Notes: generated from the sequence alone by a model not told the origin. A stretch of DNA of 50,407 bases from Candidatus Dadabacteria bacterium (GCA_020054175.1 JAGVLR010000186.1:1-50407); one strand, 5' to 3'; counted from the first letter of the stretch, positions 1-8,663 are shown. Numbers and translations are program-made.

Positions 1-42
1 GAAAGTGGATTCTGTTAGGGATAAGACCTGTGGAAAGGCCAA
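1..42 (-). CDS. Partial 5' end of the next phage tail gene
   Basis: Downstream of the 53-670 gene on the minus strand, a GGAG motif lies seven bases before a TTG codon at 42. The 14 codons to the window edge are open and read LAFPQVLSLTESTF (Met for the initiator). Short openings of the form MAFPxVxS are common in phage structural proteins, which fits its place in the tail module. Only the first 14 residues are visible, so no function is assigned and the start is tentative. Confidence 0.35.
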   Translation of the reverse strand, partial: MAFPQVLSLTESTF

Positions 43-52
43 CTAAATTCTC

Positions 53-670
53 CTACACCCTGAAATGGAAGTTCGATACATTCATCACAAGATTTGCGGA
101 GCCGTCCGGGTCTATCGGGGTGACCGAGATAATTGCGCCGACGGCGCAGAGTGGGCTCGTAGCGACATTGCCGGTGTCCTTGAACCAGACAACGAGCTCT
201 ACAGTATTGCCGTTCGGAAGGCTCCAGAGAGGCGTTGCTGAGGTGAAATATCCTCTCGTAATAGCCTTCCCGGTGAGCGCTCCCGACAGAGCGACCCTCG
301 CCCCGGCGTCTATATCCCCGAGGAATTCGAACGAATTCAGTTTGATAACGAAGTCCATCCCCGCGCTATATGCGCCGTTCCCGGTCGAGCCATCGAGGGA
401 GAAGGTCGTCGTCGTAAGCACCGTGACCTTCCAATACCCGTTCGCGGCCGTGTTGCCGGCCACACCCCAGATAAAGACCTCGTCGCCAGTGACAAGGCCA
501 TGCGCCGAGCCGGTCGTAATGACGATGGGTCCGGCGTTCGTTGCCCCGGATATTGCGAGCAAGGTCCAGGCGTTTATGTCTATGATTGCGATTTTAATAG
601 TGTCGGTGAGAAGGTTGATTTGCCCCTGGGCTACCTTCTCGCGAAACTTTGGAAATTTTGCGCTTTGCAT
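53..670 (-). CDS. Phage tail/structural protein with an FCCH-like beta domain
   Basis: This 205-residue protein lies in the tail-tip region. Residues ~45-80 carry HGLVTGDEVFIWGV followed by GNTAANGYWKVT, the signature of the small beta 'HGLxTGD' domain that recurs in phage structural proteins. I chose the ATG at 670: GGAGGT lies four bases upstream, and that SD overlaps the alternative upstream ATG at 682. The rest is beta-rich and Gly/Ala/Val-rich with no catalytic motif. It is probably a tail-tip or receptor-binding accessory protein; the exact role is unknown. Confidence 0.6.
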   Translation of the reverse strand: MQSAKFPKFREKVAQGQINLLTDTIKIAIIDINAWTLLAISGATNAGPIVITTGSAHGLVTGDEVFIWGVAGNTAANGYWKVTVLTTTTFSLDGSTGNGAYSAGMDFVIKLNSFEFLGDIDAGARVALSGALTGKAITRGYFTSATPLWSLPNGNTVELVVWFKDTGNVATSPLCAVGAIISVTPIDPDGSANLVMNVSNFHFRV

Positions 671-743
671 TATGACCTCCATTCGCTATTCGCGAATCGA
701 AAAATGAGAATGAAAATGCTACAAAGAATTGACGTAATGACAG

Positions 744-938
744 CTACTTATAATCCTTTTCCGCTCGGCCATGAGAAGCCTCCTGCAACGCCTCCCGCAC
801 CCGCTCAAGGGCGGCCAGGTTTTCTTGTGTCTGCATGCCGGAGAACGAAGGATGAAGCCTGTTCCCTTTCTGGAGCGCTTCTTCGACGCGCTCACGCGAT
901 TCCTTCTTCCAGTCGTCTAGTTCTAACTCGTATCCCAT
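744..938 (-). CDS. Small charged helical protein, function unknown
   Basis: A 64-residue protein rich in Glu, Lys and Arg, predicted helical (DDWKKESRERVEEALQKG). It sits between a zinc-ribbon miniprotein and the 53-670 structural gene, seven bases after the preceding stop. A GGAG lies about 12 bases before the ATG. No family is recognised. Its place in a compact tail operon supports it being a real gene. Confidence 0.5.
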   Translation of the reverse strand: MGYELELDDWKKESRERVEEALQKGNRLHPSFSGMQTQENLAALERVREALQEASHGRAEKDYK

Positions 939-944
939 TATTTC

Positions 945-1091
945 TCAGTCTCCGCAGCCACCCGAGACGTTACCGCACGCAAGGCAACGCAGATGGCAAG
1001 TTTCTATTTGTATGTTCTCCGTCTCCCCGCAGTGCTGGCAGTAGCCGCGCTCGAACTCCTCGGGCTTTATATGGAAGTCGGATTCGGTCAT
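945..1091 (-). CDS. 48-residue zinc-ribbon miniprotein
   Basis: A short ORF starts at ATG 1091, directly after the TAG of the upstream gene, with AGGAGGT seven bases ahead of the ATG. The product has a CQHC knuckle, a 16-residue spacer including TCHLRC, then CLAC and a C-terminal GGCGD. This is the C-x2-C ... C-x2-C pattern of a zinc ribbon. Very small zinc-binding proteins occur in phage tail operons, but their roles are mostly unknown. The tight coupling and strong SD support a real gene. Confidence 0.7.
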   Translation of the reverse strand: MTESDFHIKPEEFERGYCQHCGETENIQIETCHLRCLACGNVSGGCGD

Positions 1092-1901
1092 CTACCCAAC
1101 CTCCTTAAGTGCGATCCCGGAGAGGTCTGCGACCCCCCGGTTTTGGAGGGTGTACATCGGGTCGCTCGTCCCTTTAACAAAGAACGCATACTCCTCGTTC
1201 GAACCTCCCCCCTCCAGCAACAGGCCGTTGAATTCAAACAGAAGCACATTGTCCGTATCCAGCGTCAGGAAATATTTGCAGACCTGCTCCCAATATTCCG
1301 ACGTTCTCAACACCTGCCGTGTGAATACAAGCTCGGCGAGTCTCGGACCTCTGTTGATCGACCTCGGAGCGCCCGAAAGCATTTGCACATCCTGCCTCGG
1401 CCTCGGGGTTCTGAACTGAAGCCCCGGCGATGTATTTCCGATTAATGATTCTGCGTCTTCCGAGACTGCGAGATTTCCAACGAAGTGCTGGGAGCTTCCG
1501 TCGAGGGGCGTCCCGGAGGGAATCTCAAGCGCGACGTACCTGTAATCGAAGGCTGCGTAATCCTGCGGGTTCACAACGGAGACGTAACGCTCTGTGGCCT
1601 TATTCTGATTGACCGTAATCGCGCCCGAATCGTAAGCGGGCGTCGTCATATCCGGCGTCGTGTTCCCAAGGATCGCATAGGAGGCGAAGTTCACGTTATA
1701 GAGCGCGAAGAGGTTCAGTTCCTTCGCCTCTCCGAGGTCGAGGACAATGACCTCCGCCGCGGACCCGGTCGCCTTCCCGCCACGGAATTGATAGTCGTAT
1801 TTTTTCATATCCTCCCAAGGCCATGCGGAATCTTCAGAATCGAAGTCCTCAATGTCGTAATCGATGAAGTCCCGGCATACCCTTATCCACGTATCAGGCA
1901 T
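1092..1901 (-). CDS. Tail-tip/baseplate-associated protein, function unknown
   Basis: A 269-residue beta-rich protein immediately downstream of the tape-measure gene; the two overlap by one base (TAATG). AGGGGAGGG precedes the start. Siphophage genes after the tape measure normally encode distal tail, baseplate hub or tail-tip proteins, so I infer such a role from position. Visible features are an acidic N-terminus (DYDIEDFDSEDSAWPWED) and a C-terminal GLLLEGGGSNEEYAFF segment that resembles no enzyme motif I recognise. Confidence 0.55.
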   Translation of the reverse strand: MPDTWIRVCRDFIDYDIEDFDSEDSAWPWEDMKKYDYQFRGGKATGSAAEVIVLDLGEAKELNLFALYNVNFASYAILGNTTPDMTTPAYDSGAITVNQNKATERYVSVVNPQDYAAFDYRYVALEIPSGTPLDGSSQHFVGNLAVSEDAESLIGNTSPGLQFRTPRPRQDVQMLSGAPRSINRGPRLAELVFTRQVLRTSEYWEQVCKYFLTLDTDNVLLFEFNGLLLEGGGSNEEYAFFVKGTSDPMYTLQNRGVADLSGIALKEVG

Positions 1902-4900
1902 TATCCGACCCTCCCCTTGAGATACCGTTTCGTGGCAGGGTTCTGAACCATATCCTTCATTACTTCGCGCTTTATCTTCTCTTCAAATCTGTTCAGAGTC
2001 TTCTCGAACTCCCTCACAGTTTCGGGCGAGCCGAACGTCGCCCCCTGAAGGTTCAGCGAGAGATTCATTATCGGTGCTGGGGCCATCGCCCTGTCGGCAA
2101 GCTGGCCTATATGCCCCCCGAGCCTGTCTACCATGTCGCTTATGTAGGTCGGGACGCCTTTCGCCATATCCGCAATCGGAGTGATGCTGACGTGCTCCGG
2201 GCCCGCCTCTCCGGCAAGGAACATCTGCGCCTTGTTCACTATCCCCTCGAAGCCCGTAGCGGCCGGGATGACACTGAACGGCGAGAAGGGGTTGAAGTTT
2301 ATCGGCCCGGTGGCTGTCTCGACCGCTCCCGTCGACGGATTGACCATGTTCGTTAAATTTGTCTGCCCGTCGCCTTCGATGCTGCTTAGTAACGCGGTAT
2401 GTATGTCTCTCAGGGTAACGAGCTGCTCCGCGGCTATCGCTTCTCCGGCAGAGAGCGCCCCGTTCGTCTCTATACCCAGCTCGGCAAGCTGGGCAAGCCG
2501 GGCGTCGAGCGCTGTCTGGGCCTCTTGCTGGATATACTCGTAATATTCCCTTGCTTCTGCCACAGTCGCCTCGTCTAGCTGGAACGCCTGCTGACTTGCT
2601 GCGGCTGTCTCCTGCCCGATCGACTGAGCCTGGGAGCGTAGTGTTTCGAGCCGGTCGTCTATCGATCTCAGGTTCGCTTCATTAACCTTGGTAAGGTCTG
2701 CTATCTCCTGATTGATCTGTTCTATCGATTTCGTGGGCTCGACCTGGTCCTTGAGGGAGCCGAGCTCGTTAATAACCTGCCTGAACGTATCCCTGAACTC
2801 GGGGGACGTATTCTCGAACGTCTCCCCGCCTATGGAGAGCACGGTGTTAAGTAGCTCCTGAATCTCTGTCGCGAGCCCTGCCCTTTCATCGCCGGTAGAG
2901 CCTGCGAACCTTGCTTGGAGCGAATCGAGCTCGCCCTGAGCCCTCTGTAGCCTCTGGAAGGGGGATTCTATGCCTCCGGGGCCGAGGAGGAGGTCCTGAA
3001 TGTTCTTGCCTATGTTCTCGGCAATGGAGAAGAGGTTCTGCGCTGCTTGGAGCTCTTCGTTTAGCGCATCGAGCCTTTCCCTGCCGACCTCGGCGATCAT
3101 CTCCTTCTCGCGCTCCAGCGCCGATACCTGGCCCTGGATTGCCTCTCTCTGAGCATCGGCGATAGCCTTTGCCGCCTCTTGCGCTGCGGCCTGCTGCTCT
3201 TGCCATACCGCCTGCTGGCTTGCCGTCTGCCCGTCGACCCACTGGTCCACAAGCCCGTCGAGCTGCCTTAATAGCGCCTCTCTCTCTTCAAGGGACAAGT
3301 CCTCCTGCTGAAGGGTTTGCATGATGGAGGCTATGGCTTCGTCTAGGGCGTATCCTACATCTACAGCCGCCCCGCCGAGCCCGACTACCTTTGCATTTAA
3401 CTGATCTATGAAATCCACGAGGCCGGAGATTGAGTCAGCCAGGGCGGATTTCACTTGAAGCAGCTGGTTTCTGAGCTCGACGAAGTTGGCGAGGACTTCC
3501 GGGTCTATCTCCGCGTTCTTTATCATTTCCCGGAGGGATACGGTCATTTCATCGAGAGACGGCACGGCATTGAATCCAAGCTCTTTAGAAAGCGCCTCTA
3601 CGCTGTTGAGGGCCTGCCCTATCGCATCTCCGAAATTCCCCTCGACGATATTAAAGGCGTCCACGAAGGCTGAGAACGTGTTTAGGAACTCCTGCCCTAT
3701 GACTGCCCTTTCCTCCCTGCTCCCCGCGGCCTCCATATCGGCGAGGAACTGGTCAATCAAGCCCTGCGTAGCTTCACCTGATACGCCCAGAGCCTGGAAT
3801 GCCGGATCGAAGAACGATTCCCTTATTGATGCGAAGAACTTCGCGGGGAGCTCCCCCTCGATGAACGCCTGGAACTTCTCGGCAATCTTCTTCCCCTTGG
3901 CGTCGAACTCCAGAAGGCGCTCTTCTCCGATTACGGTCTCTATATCTATATCGGCGTTAAGAAGCGTCTCGTTCAGGATTTCGTACATATCGGAAGGGAG
4001 GCGGCTGATAATATCCTGTAACCCTTCAATCGTCTCTTCTATGCGGTCCTGAATGAGCTCGAGTATTTTCTCGTCGCCCCCGAGCCCGAGGCCGGCCTTG
4101 CGTTTGACGCTGACCTGCCCGATATTGTCCATGAAGAAGTCGTCATCGAGAAATTCCTCGACGACGGCGGCCCGGCGACCCATCTCGGTTTGTATGGAGT
4201 CGAAGTCTATATCTATGCGTGGAGTCTTTTCGAGAAGGGGTCCGAGGAACGTATAGGCCAGCGCCGCAGCTGCAAGAACTGCTCCCACATAAGGAGCCGC
4301 CGCGCCTATAGTTGCAAGGATGCCACCGCCCGCGTTAGTCGCTATTTGCCCCGCCACGAGCGGTGAAGCCCCCATGCCTATAAGGGGCATACCGCCGCCT
4401 GCAACCGCGCCAGCAGTACCGCCGAGGGCCGCGGCCCCGCCTCCGAGCCCGAAAGCGCCCCCCGCCATGCCGAGAGCATCCTTGCCTAAGCCGAGCGCGT
4501 CGGTCGCTTTCGCTCCCTTCGTATCCACGCCGAATGCCCCGGCGATGGAGATCACTATCTGCCTCGTAGCTATAGCGGAGACCATATCGAGGAACGAGCG
4601 CAGGATCGCATCGAAGGCGCTCTTTGCGACGTCGACAAGGTCCTCGAACTTCCCGGTCACGGCGTTATAGAAGAAGTCGGAGAAGTTTTGGGCCATCTCC
4701 GTGAGCGTATTCGCGAAGAACTGGGATACGAGCTCGCCGTTATTCTCGACCGAGTCTGCGAATTCGAGATAGCCGACCTTGAGTTGATCGAAGAAGGAGT
4801 CCGAATTTTTAAGGCGCTCGATGTAGGCCTGGCGCTCCTGCTCAATAGTCGCCTTGTTTAGTTCGGCGATACCTTTGTCGAGTATCGCTTTTTGTTTGGC

Positions 4901-5395
4901 AATTAACTCTTGCGTTCGTTCCGGAGAGAGTTTGTTTAGGTAGATAGTGTTTACGCTCTGGCTGAATTCCAGATAAAGCTGCTCGGCTTCGGTGAGCTGG
5001 GATGCCAGAAGAGCAGCCAAATCCCCGCCGAGCTTCTCTTCCAGGTTCAGGTCTTCGAGTTCCTTCTTGAGTTCTGCGATCTTATCTATTTGAGGATCGA
5101 AGGCGTCTGTCAGGGCATCGGTTGCGACTTTGGCCTTTAGGGTCTCCGCCTCGTATTCTATAATCTGTTCAGCCGAAGCGTCGAAGAGAACAATCTGAGC
5201 CTCAAGGGATGCAATCTCCTCGTTGAGGGACTTCGCTGTATCCTCCCGCGTCTTCTGTAGCTCTTTTGCGGTCTTCTCCGATTCCTTCTCTGCCGCGGTG
5301 CCGGCCTTCGTAGCTTTCGTGCGAGCCTCAATCCGGCGCTCTACTTCTACAAAACGCTGTATCTCCTCTTCACGAATGCCCTGCTCACGCAGCAT
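1901..5395 (-). CDS. Tape-measure protein, C-terminal part (after in-frame TAA)
   Basis: From the first ATG at 5395 this is 1164 residues. The same frame is open for another 98 codons up to a TAA at 5690-5692, and beyond that TAA it continues as the 379-residue N-terminal ORF. The content is typical tape measure: long coiled coils, a central hydrophobic Ala/Gly stretch (residues ~295-385) with predicted membrane segments, then more coiled coil (rich in Gln/Glu/Ala). None of the 98 codons before ATG 5395 is ATG, GTG or TTG, and no SD precedes that ATG. Independent translation therefore looks poor, and one ancestral gene of about 1640 codons is the simplest reading. Confidence 0.85.
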   Translation of the reverse strand: MLREQGIREEEIQRFVEVERRIEARTKATKAGTAAEKESEKTAKELQKTREDTAKSLNEEIASLEAQIVLFDASAEQIIEYEAETLKAKVATDALTDAFDPQIDKIAELKKELEDLNLEEKLGGDLAALLASQLTEAEQLYLEFSQSVNTIYLNKLSPERTQELIAKQKAILDKGIAELNKATIEQERQAYIERLKNSDSFFDQLKVGYLEFADSVENNGELVSQFFANTLTEMAQNFSDFFYNAVTGKFEDLVDVAKSAFDAILRSFLDMVSAIATRQIVISIAGAFGVDTKGAKATDALGLGKDALGMAGGAFGLGGGAAALGGTAGAVAGGGMPLIGMGASPLVAGQIATNAGGGILATIGAAAPYVGAVLAAAALAYTFLGPLLEKTPRIDIDFDSIQTEMGRRAAVVEEFLDDDFFMDNIGQVSVKRKAGLGLGGDEKILELIQDRIEETIEGLQDIISRLPSDMYEILNETLLNADIDIETVIGEERLLEFDAKGKKIAEKFQAFIEGELPAKFFASIRESFFDPAFQALGVSGEATQGLIDQFLADMEAAGSREERAVIGQEFLNTFSAFVDAFNIVEGNFGDAIGQALNSVEALSKELGFNAVPSLDEMTVSLREMIKNAEIDPEVLANFVELRNQLLQVKSALADSISGLVDFIDQLNAKVVGLGGAAVDVGYALDEAIASIMQTLQQEDLSLEEREALLRQLDGLVDQWVDGQTASQQAVWQEQQAAAQEAAKAIADAQREAIQGQVSALEREKEMIAEVGRERLDALNEELQAAQNLFSIAENIGKNIQDLLLGPGGIESPFQRLQRAQGELDSLQARFAGSTGDERAGLATEIQELLNTVLSIGGETFENTSPEFRDTFRQVINELGSLKDQVEPTKSIEQINQEIADLTKVNEANLRSIDDRLETLRSQAQSIGQETAAASQQAFQLDEATVAEAREYYEYIQQEAQTALDARLAQLAELGIETNGALSAGEAIAAEQLVTLRDIHTALLSSIEGDGQTNLTNMVNPSTGAVETATGPINFNPFSPFSVIPAATGFEGIVNKAQMFLAGEAGPEHVSITPIADMAKGVPTYISDMVDRLGGHIGQLADRAMAPAPIMNLSLNLQGATFGSPETVREFEKTLNRFEEKIKREVMKDMVQNPATKRYLKGRVG

Positions 5396-5689
5396 CTGGG
5401 CTTCGGCCTGAATACGCGCCTCGCCTTCGAGGCCGAGGGTTTTCAGGTGCTTCTCTCTGGCCTCTATATTCTCTTTTAGCTGCCGCTCTTCCTCGGTAAG
5501 GGGTTTGTATGCCGCTTCGATGGCTCCGGGTACAGCACCGAGGGATTCAACATAAAGGTCTACTACATTGGTTAAAATCTTCTGGGTCTCGGAGGCGGCC
5601 TCTTCAGCCTCCTTCCGACTCTCTATCGACTGAATAATCTCCCGGTCCTGCTGCTTGACTCCCGCAAAGCTCGCCTCAAGAGCCTTCCG

Positions 5690-5692
5690 TTA
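5690..5692 (-). other. Single in-frame TAA splitting the tape-measure gene
   Basis: Reading the minus strand, GAG AAA TAA CGG AAG keeps one frame on both sides. The 98 codons after it hold no other stop and encode the same kind of coiled coil. This could be a nonsense mutation in a decaying prophage, a sequencing error, or suppressed or read through during lytic growth. Confidence 0.85.
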
Positions 5693-6829
5693 TTTCTCGG
5701 ATGCGCCGAATATGCTGCCCGCAATCTGATCTACGACGCCTCCGGCTTCATTGACCTGCTGCACGGCTTCATTGTAGTTCTTGGTTGACTCGTTGAGATT
5801 CTGACTATTCTGCAGGGCCGCCTCGAATATGAAATCGAAGTGCCCTTCGGGGATAGAGGCTATAACAGCCACGCCTCGCGCCAGGCCGCTCGCTATCGAC
5901 CATACGGCTTCAGCCAGCGGCTGTAGGGTCTTCCATGCCGCCGTTCCGAAGTTGATCATCCCTTCGAGGAAACCCTTAATATCCTGTGAGAGCAGCTCGC
6001 GGTTCTTTCCAATCCACTCGGCTGTGCTGTTATTAATGTCTGCAAAAACGGGCATCAGCTCTCGGGCGATGGTCATTTTCACGCCGTCGAGCGCGTACTT
6101 AACCCTCGTCTGCGAGTCCATGAACCTTTCGGAGGAATCGCCCAGGTCCTTATCGAAGACTACGCCGAGCCTCCGGGCTTCGTCCTGATAGGCCTTTATC
6201 CCGCGGCGTCCTTCATTGAGAAGTGGAATTAGTTCCGGGCCGGAGCGCTTTCCAAATATGGAAGCCGCAAGAGCGGTCTTATCAGCGCCGTCCTCCATAA
6301 CAGCGAAGACATCGGCAAGGTCGAGTAGTATGTCGCTCGTACTCCGCGCCGAGCCGTCGATGTTAGTAAGCTCAACCTCTATCTCGCGGAGGGTATCAGG
6401 AGCTTCTCCCGCTTTTCCAGCTATAGCGTCGGATATACCTACGTTCAGGTTTTTAAATCCAAGGGTAAGGCTGTCGAAGGAGACATTCGCAAGGTCGGCG
6501 GCGAATTTCAGCTCGCTCAGGGTGTCTATGGCTATGCCCTGCTTCTGGGCGGTCTTGGCAAGTTCGTCGCCTGTCGTCGCCACGCCTTTTGTAAGGTTAA
6601 AAAGACCTACGGCTGTAGCTGCGGCGGCTGTGACGATGGCCGCGATGCCCAGGGCGGCAACTCCGGCGGCCGGCGCAAGCGCTCTTAGACTGGCGCCGAG
6701 CGATCCAGCTCCGGAGCCTGCCATTTTGACATGCTGGTCTATGGCCCTAAAGGAGTCCTGAAGCTCCTTCAGTTTTCGCTTGGCTTCCTCGGTCTCGGCG
6801 GCAATTCGGATTTTTATATCTTCAGCCAT
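5690..6829 (-). CDS. Tape-measure protein, N-terminal part
   Basis: A 379-residue N-terminal segment of a phage tail tape-measure protein, which sets tail length and is ejected with DNA. The opening helix (EEAKRKLKELQDSFRAID) is followed by a hydrophobic Ala/Gly/Val segment (residues ~47-80) and a conserved-looking TGDELAKTAQKQGI region, as in TP901/phageMin-type tape measures. It ends at an in-frame TAA, after which the frame continues to 1901. A weak GGAG lies about 11 bases before the ATG. It follows the tail chaperone frameshift pair, the standard siphophage order, though two plus-strand cargo genes lie between. Confidence 0.85.
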   Translation of the reverse strand: MAEDIKIRIAAETEEAKRKLKELQDSFRAIDQHVKMAGSGAGSLGASLRALAPAAGVAALGIAAIVTAAAATAVGLFNLTKGVATTGDELAKTAQKQGIAIDTLSELKFAADLANVSFDSLTLGFKNLNVGISDAIAGKAGEAPDTLREIEVELTNIDGSARSTSDILLDLADVFAVMEDGADKTALAASIFGKRSGPELIPLLNEGRRGIKAYQDEARRLGVVFDKDLGDSSERFMDSQTRVKYALDGVKMTIARELMPVFADINNSTAEWIGKNRELLSQDIKGFLEGMINFGTAAWKTLQPLAEAVWSIASGLARGVAVIASIPEGHFDFIFEAALQNSQNLNESTKNYNEAVQQVNEAGGVVDQIAGSIFGASEK

Positions 6830-6833
6830 TTTC

Positions 6834-6861
6834 TTGACTTCTCCGGGATTAGTTATTAAAT
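6834..6861 (+). promoter_or_regulatory. Possible promoter for the cysteine-rich cargo pair
   Basis: TTGACT (6834-6839) and TTAAAT (6856-6861) are 16 bases apart, on the strand opposite the tail operon and ending eight bases before the ATG at 6870. If used, the transcript would be nearly leaderless, which fits the absence of an SD. AT-rich sequence alone could give this match. Confidence 0.3.
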
Positions 6862-6869
6862 TTCAAATT

Positions 6870-7151
6870 ATGAGATTGTCGCTTGTCGTGTTTGTTCTTA
6901 TCATCTCCTGCCTATTTCTCCCTTTCGAAGCCTCTCCCAAAACGGGAATGGAAATATACGACGATGCTTTCAAAGTTGGTTACGAACTCTCATCAAAACC
7001 ATTTCCACCTCTCTCTTTAGAACAAGCAGAAACGGAGTGCAAGCAACAAGCATGCGCCTCTGGATACTGTGAGAAGGAAAATCGCTGCAATGAACTCCGA
7101 TTCGACATATTTTTTTCAACTTGCATGCAAGTTTTTCGATCTGCCAGGTGA
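6870..7151 (+). CDS. Secreted cysteine-rich cargo protein, copy 1
   Basis: A 93-residue protein on the strand opposite the tail genes. It opens with a signal peptide (MRLSLVVFVLIISCLFLPFEAS, cut near EASP). The mature part carries TECKQQACASGYCEKENRC and a final Cys in FFSTCMQVFR. The next gene has the same Cys spacing and the same NELxxDIxFSxCM ending, so the two are tandem paralogues. The gene sits between the tail chaperones and the tape measure, the classic position of a 'moron' cargo expressed from the prophage. Periplasmic or secreted location is inferred; function is unknown. Confidence 0.7.
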   Translation: MRLSLVVFVLIISCLFLPFEASPKTGMEIYDDAFKVGYELSSKPFPPLSLEQAETECKQQACASGYCEKENRCNELRFDIFFSTCMQVFRSAR

Positions 7152-7156
7152 ACTCT

Positions 7157-7426
7157 ATGAAACGAATATTTCTTCTAACGCTTTTTGCTTCACTTTTAGT
7201 TCCTGTTTTCGTGCGCGCTGAATCAGGCATGGACATTCTCAATGCCGGTTTCAAAGAAGGAGCGAAGATGCAAAAGCGGTCTGGCTCGTATATCACAATC
7301 GAAAAAGCTGAAGCCGCTTGCAAAGAGAAGGCCTGTGAGGCCGGGTATTGCGATAAAGCTGTTCCTTGCAACGAACTCAAATACGACATTTACTTCTCCG
7401 CCTGCATGCGCGCGTATCGTGACTAA
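7157..7426 (+). CDS. Secreted cysteine-rich cargo protein, copy 2
   Basis: An 89-residue paralogue of the preceding gene, five bases downstream of it. It has a signal peptide (MKRIFLLTLFASLLVPVFVRA) and a mature domain with IEKAEAACKEKACEAGYC, PCNELKYDIYF and SACMRAYR. The shared spacing C-x4-C-x4-C, then C-NEL, then a final C suggests disulfide bonding outside the cytoplasm. Both copies also share GM(E/D)I near the mature N-terminus. The 3' end overlaps the stop of the tail-chaperone extension on the other strand by four bases. Confidence 0.7.
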   Translation: MKRIFLLTLFASLLVPVFVRAESGMDILNAGFKEGAKMQKRSGSYITIEKAEAACKEKACEAGYCDKAVPCNELKYDIYFSACMRAYRD

Positions 7427-8312
7427 TTTCTGACCCTGCCGTGCTCGCCTGTTAAATCGCGCCTCCCCGAATCCATCATCTCTTTTTCCTCTTCCTGAAT
7501 GCGCGAGGATTCCGAGGAAAGAACGTTGAAGCCGTCGAAAAGCTTCTGATCCATATTTTCAAATTCGGAAATGGTTACATGAAGTAGCCCACCTTGAAGC
7601 CAGTTATAAAAACTCCAGGCGCGCTCCGCGAAGGGGTCTCGTATCACCTCTCCATACTTCCGCATCGGACAGTAGTTGTATTCCTGCCCGCCGAGACGAA
7701 CTCGGAAGTCCGGATTTTCAATTACTCCGTTGCAGTTTCTTTCGGAGTCGAGCTTGAGCTCCCGGCATTCTTGGCAAGACCATTTCCGGAATTCGGAGCG
7801 GGAGAATCTGACAAAAAACCGAGGCCTGCCCGCTCTTCCTGAGTCATATTCGTGAACTTGTTAATCTTGTTCTGGATATCCAGCCCCTCACCCTCGGTGA
7901 GCATCTCGTATTCCTTCTCCCTGCTGAAGTCGGGAATCAACTGACGTATTAGCTGGAACGAGAACTCGTCCTGCTCGTCCAGTGATAGAGATGCCGCGGC
8001 ACGGGGGGCATTCGCAATAGTCAGCCCAAGCTCAAGGTAGCTGGTTAAGAGCTTGACGTTCGCTCGAACGCCTTTCTGGATAGAGTCGATATAATCCTTC
8101 CCTTCGTCCTCGGAGATCGAACCTGCTTCGACCTCCTGCTTCGTCTCTTCTATCCGGCGGTCGGCGACTTTCTGCACATCGCGCCTTCTATCGGACAGGG
8201 CCTTCTCTAACATGAACCTTGCGGCCTTGGTTTCAGCCTTGGTCCTGCCCCTGAGCGTCCTTACCGGCGTATCTTCTGAGACCTGAAAACTATCTATGCT
8301 TAACCACTTCAT
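7423..8312 (-). CDS. Tail assembly chaperone GT-type fusion (-1 frameshift product)
   Basis: Reading from ATG 8312 and slipping back one base at T TTT TTG (7818-7812), the -1 frame stays open to 7423. It adds 129 residues after position ~167 for a total of ~296. Siphophages such as lambda make a long tail assembly chaperone (gpGT) this way just upstream of the tape measure, which is exactly this position and order. The extension contains WSCQEC, a later Cys, and YNYCPM, so it may bind zinc, and then an aromatic helical segment. An ATG at 7665 inside the extension gives an 80-residue ORF but has no SD, so I read it as part of the fusion. Confidence 0.8.
7722..8312 (-). CDS. Tail assembly chaperone, short form (gpG-like)
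   Basis: A 196-residue zero-frame product. It is mostly helical and highly charged, with a Ser/Pro/Gly-rich tail (SSSSTPKETATE) that replaces the frameshift extension when ribosomes do not slip. By analogy with lambda gpG it would bind the tape measure and tail tube during tail assembly. It begins four bases after the stop of the 8316-8663 gene. Confidence 0.75.
   Translation of the reverse strand: MKWLSIDSFQVSEDTPVRTLRGRTKAETKAARFMLEKALSDRRRDVQKVADRRIEETKQEVEAGSISEDEGKDYIDSIQKGVRANVKLLTSYLELGLTIANAPRAAASLSLDEQDEFSFQLIRQLIPDFSREKEYEMLTEGEGLDIQNKINKFTNMTQEERAGLGFLSDSPAPNSGNGLAKNAGSSSSTPKETATE
7812..7818 (-). other. Slippery heptamer T TTT TTG for -1 frameshifting
   Basis: In the zero frame the codons are GGT TTT TTG, giving X XXY YYZ = T TTT TTG, a canonical -1 slippery site. 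It lies ~30 codons before the zero-frame stop, inside the region where both frames are open. Confidence 0.8.
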
Positions 8313-8315
8313 GTG

Positions 8316-8663
8316 TTACTCTCCTTGCTTCTCCTCAGAAGCTTCTTTATTTCCGGTTGTTACAACCTCTATCGGCTTATCCTTGCGCCTTATTTTGAAC
8401 TGCGCAGGGTCGTATATCGAATGCGCCTTTACGCGCAGGTGCGAGTATTTCACGTGATACGACTGCTTGAACATCCGTACCCGCGCCTGGGTGAGCCGAA
8501 ACTCCTCCTGAACATCCTTTGGGAGGGTGTTTATAGCCTTCTTCAGGTCGTTCAGGTTCTTGACAGACTTCTCCTCGTCGATATAGACGTGCCTCTTACC
8601 GTCCTTGTCATACGTGACCTCATGGCAGGCTACGAGCAGGCTGAATATGTCTCTCTTTCTCAT
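8316..8663 (-). CDS. Tail operon protein, function unknown
   Basis: A 115-residue basic, charged protein between the tail tube and the tail chaperones. It contains a stretch resembling a helical tail-accessory protein (VKNLNDLKKAINTLPKDVQ). No motif is recognised. Its place suggests a tail-assembly accessory role, which is inference only. Confidence 0.55.
   Translation of the reverse strand: MRKRDIFSLLVACHEVTYDKDGKRHVYIDEEKSVKNLNDLKKAINTLPKDVQEEFRLTQARVRMFKQSYHVKYSHLRVKAHSIYDPAQFKIRRKDKPIEVVTTGNKEASEEKQGE

Noticed and set aside
6780..6869. Longer N-terminus of cargo copy 1
   Set aside because: The extension overlaps the tape-measure start and would bury the signal peptide; ATG 6870 puts it at the N-terminus.
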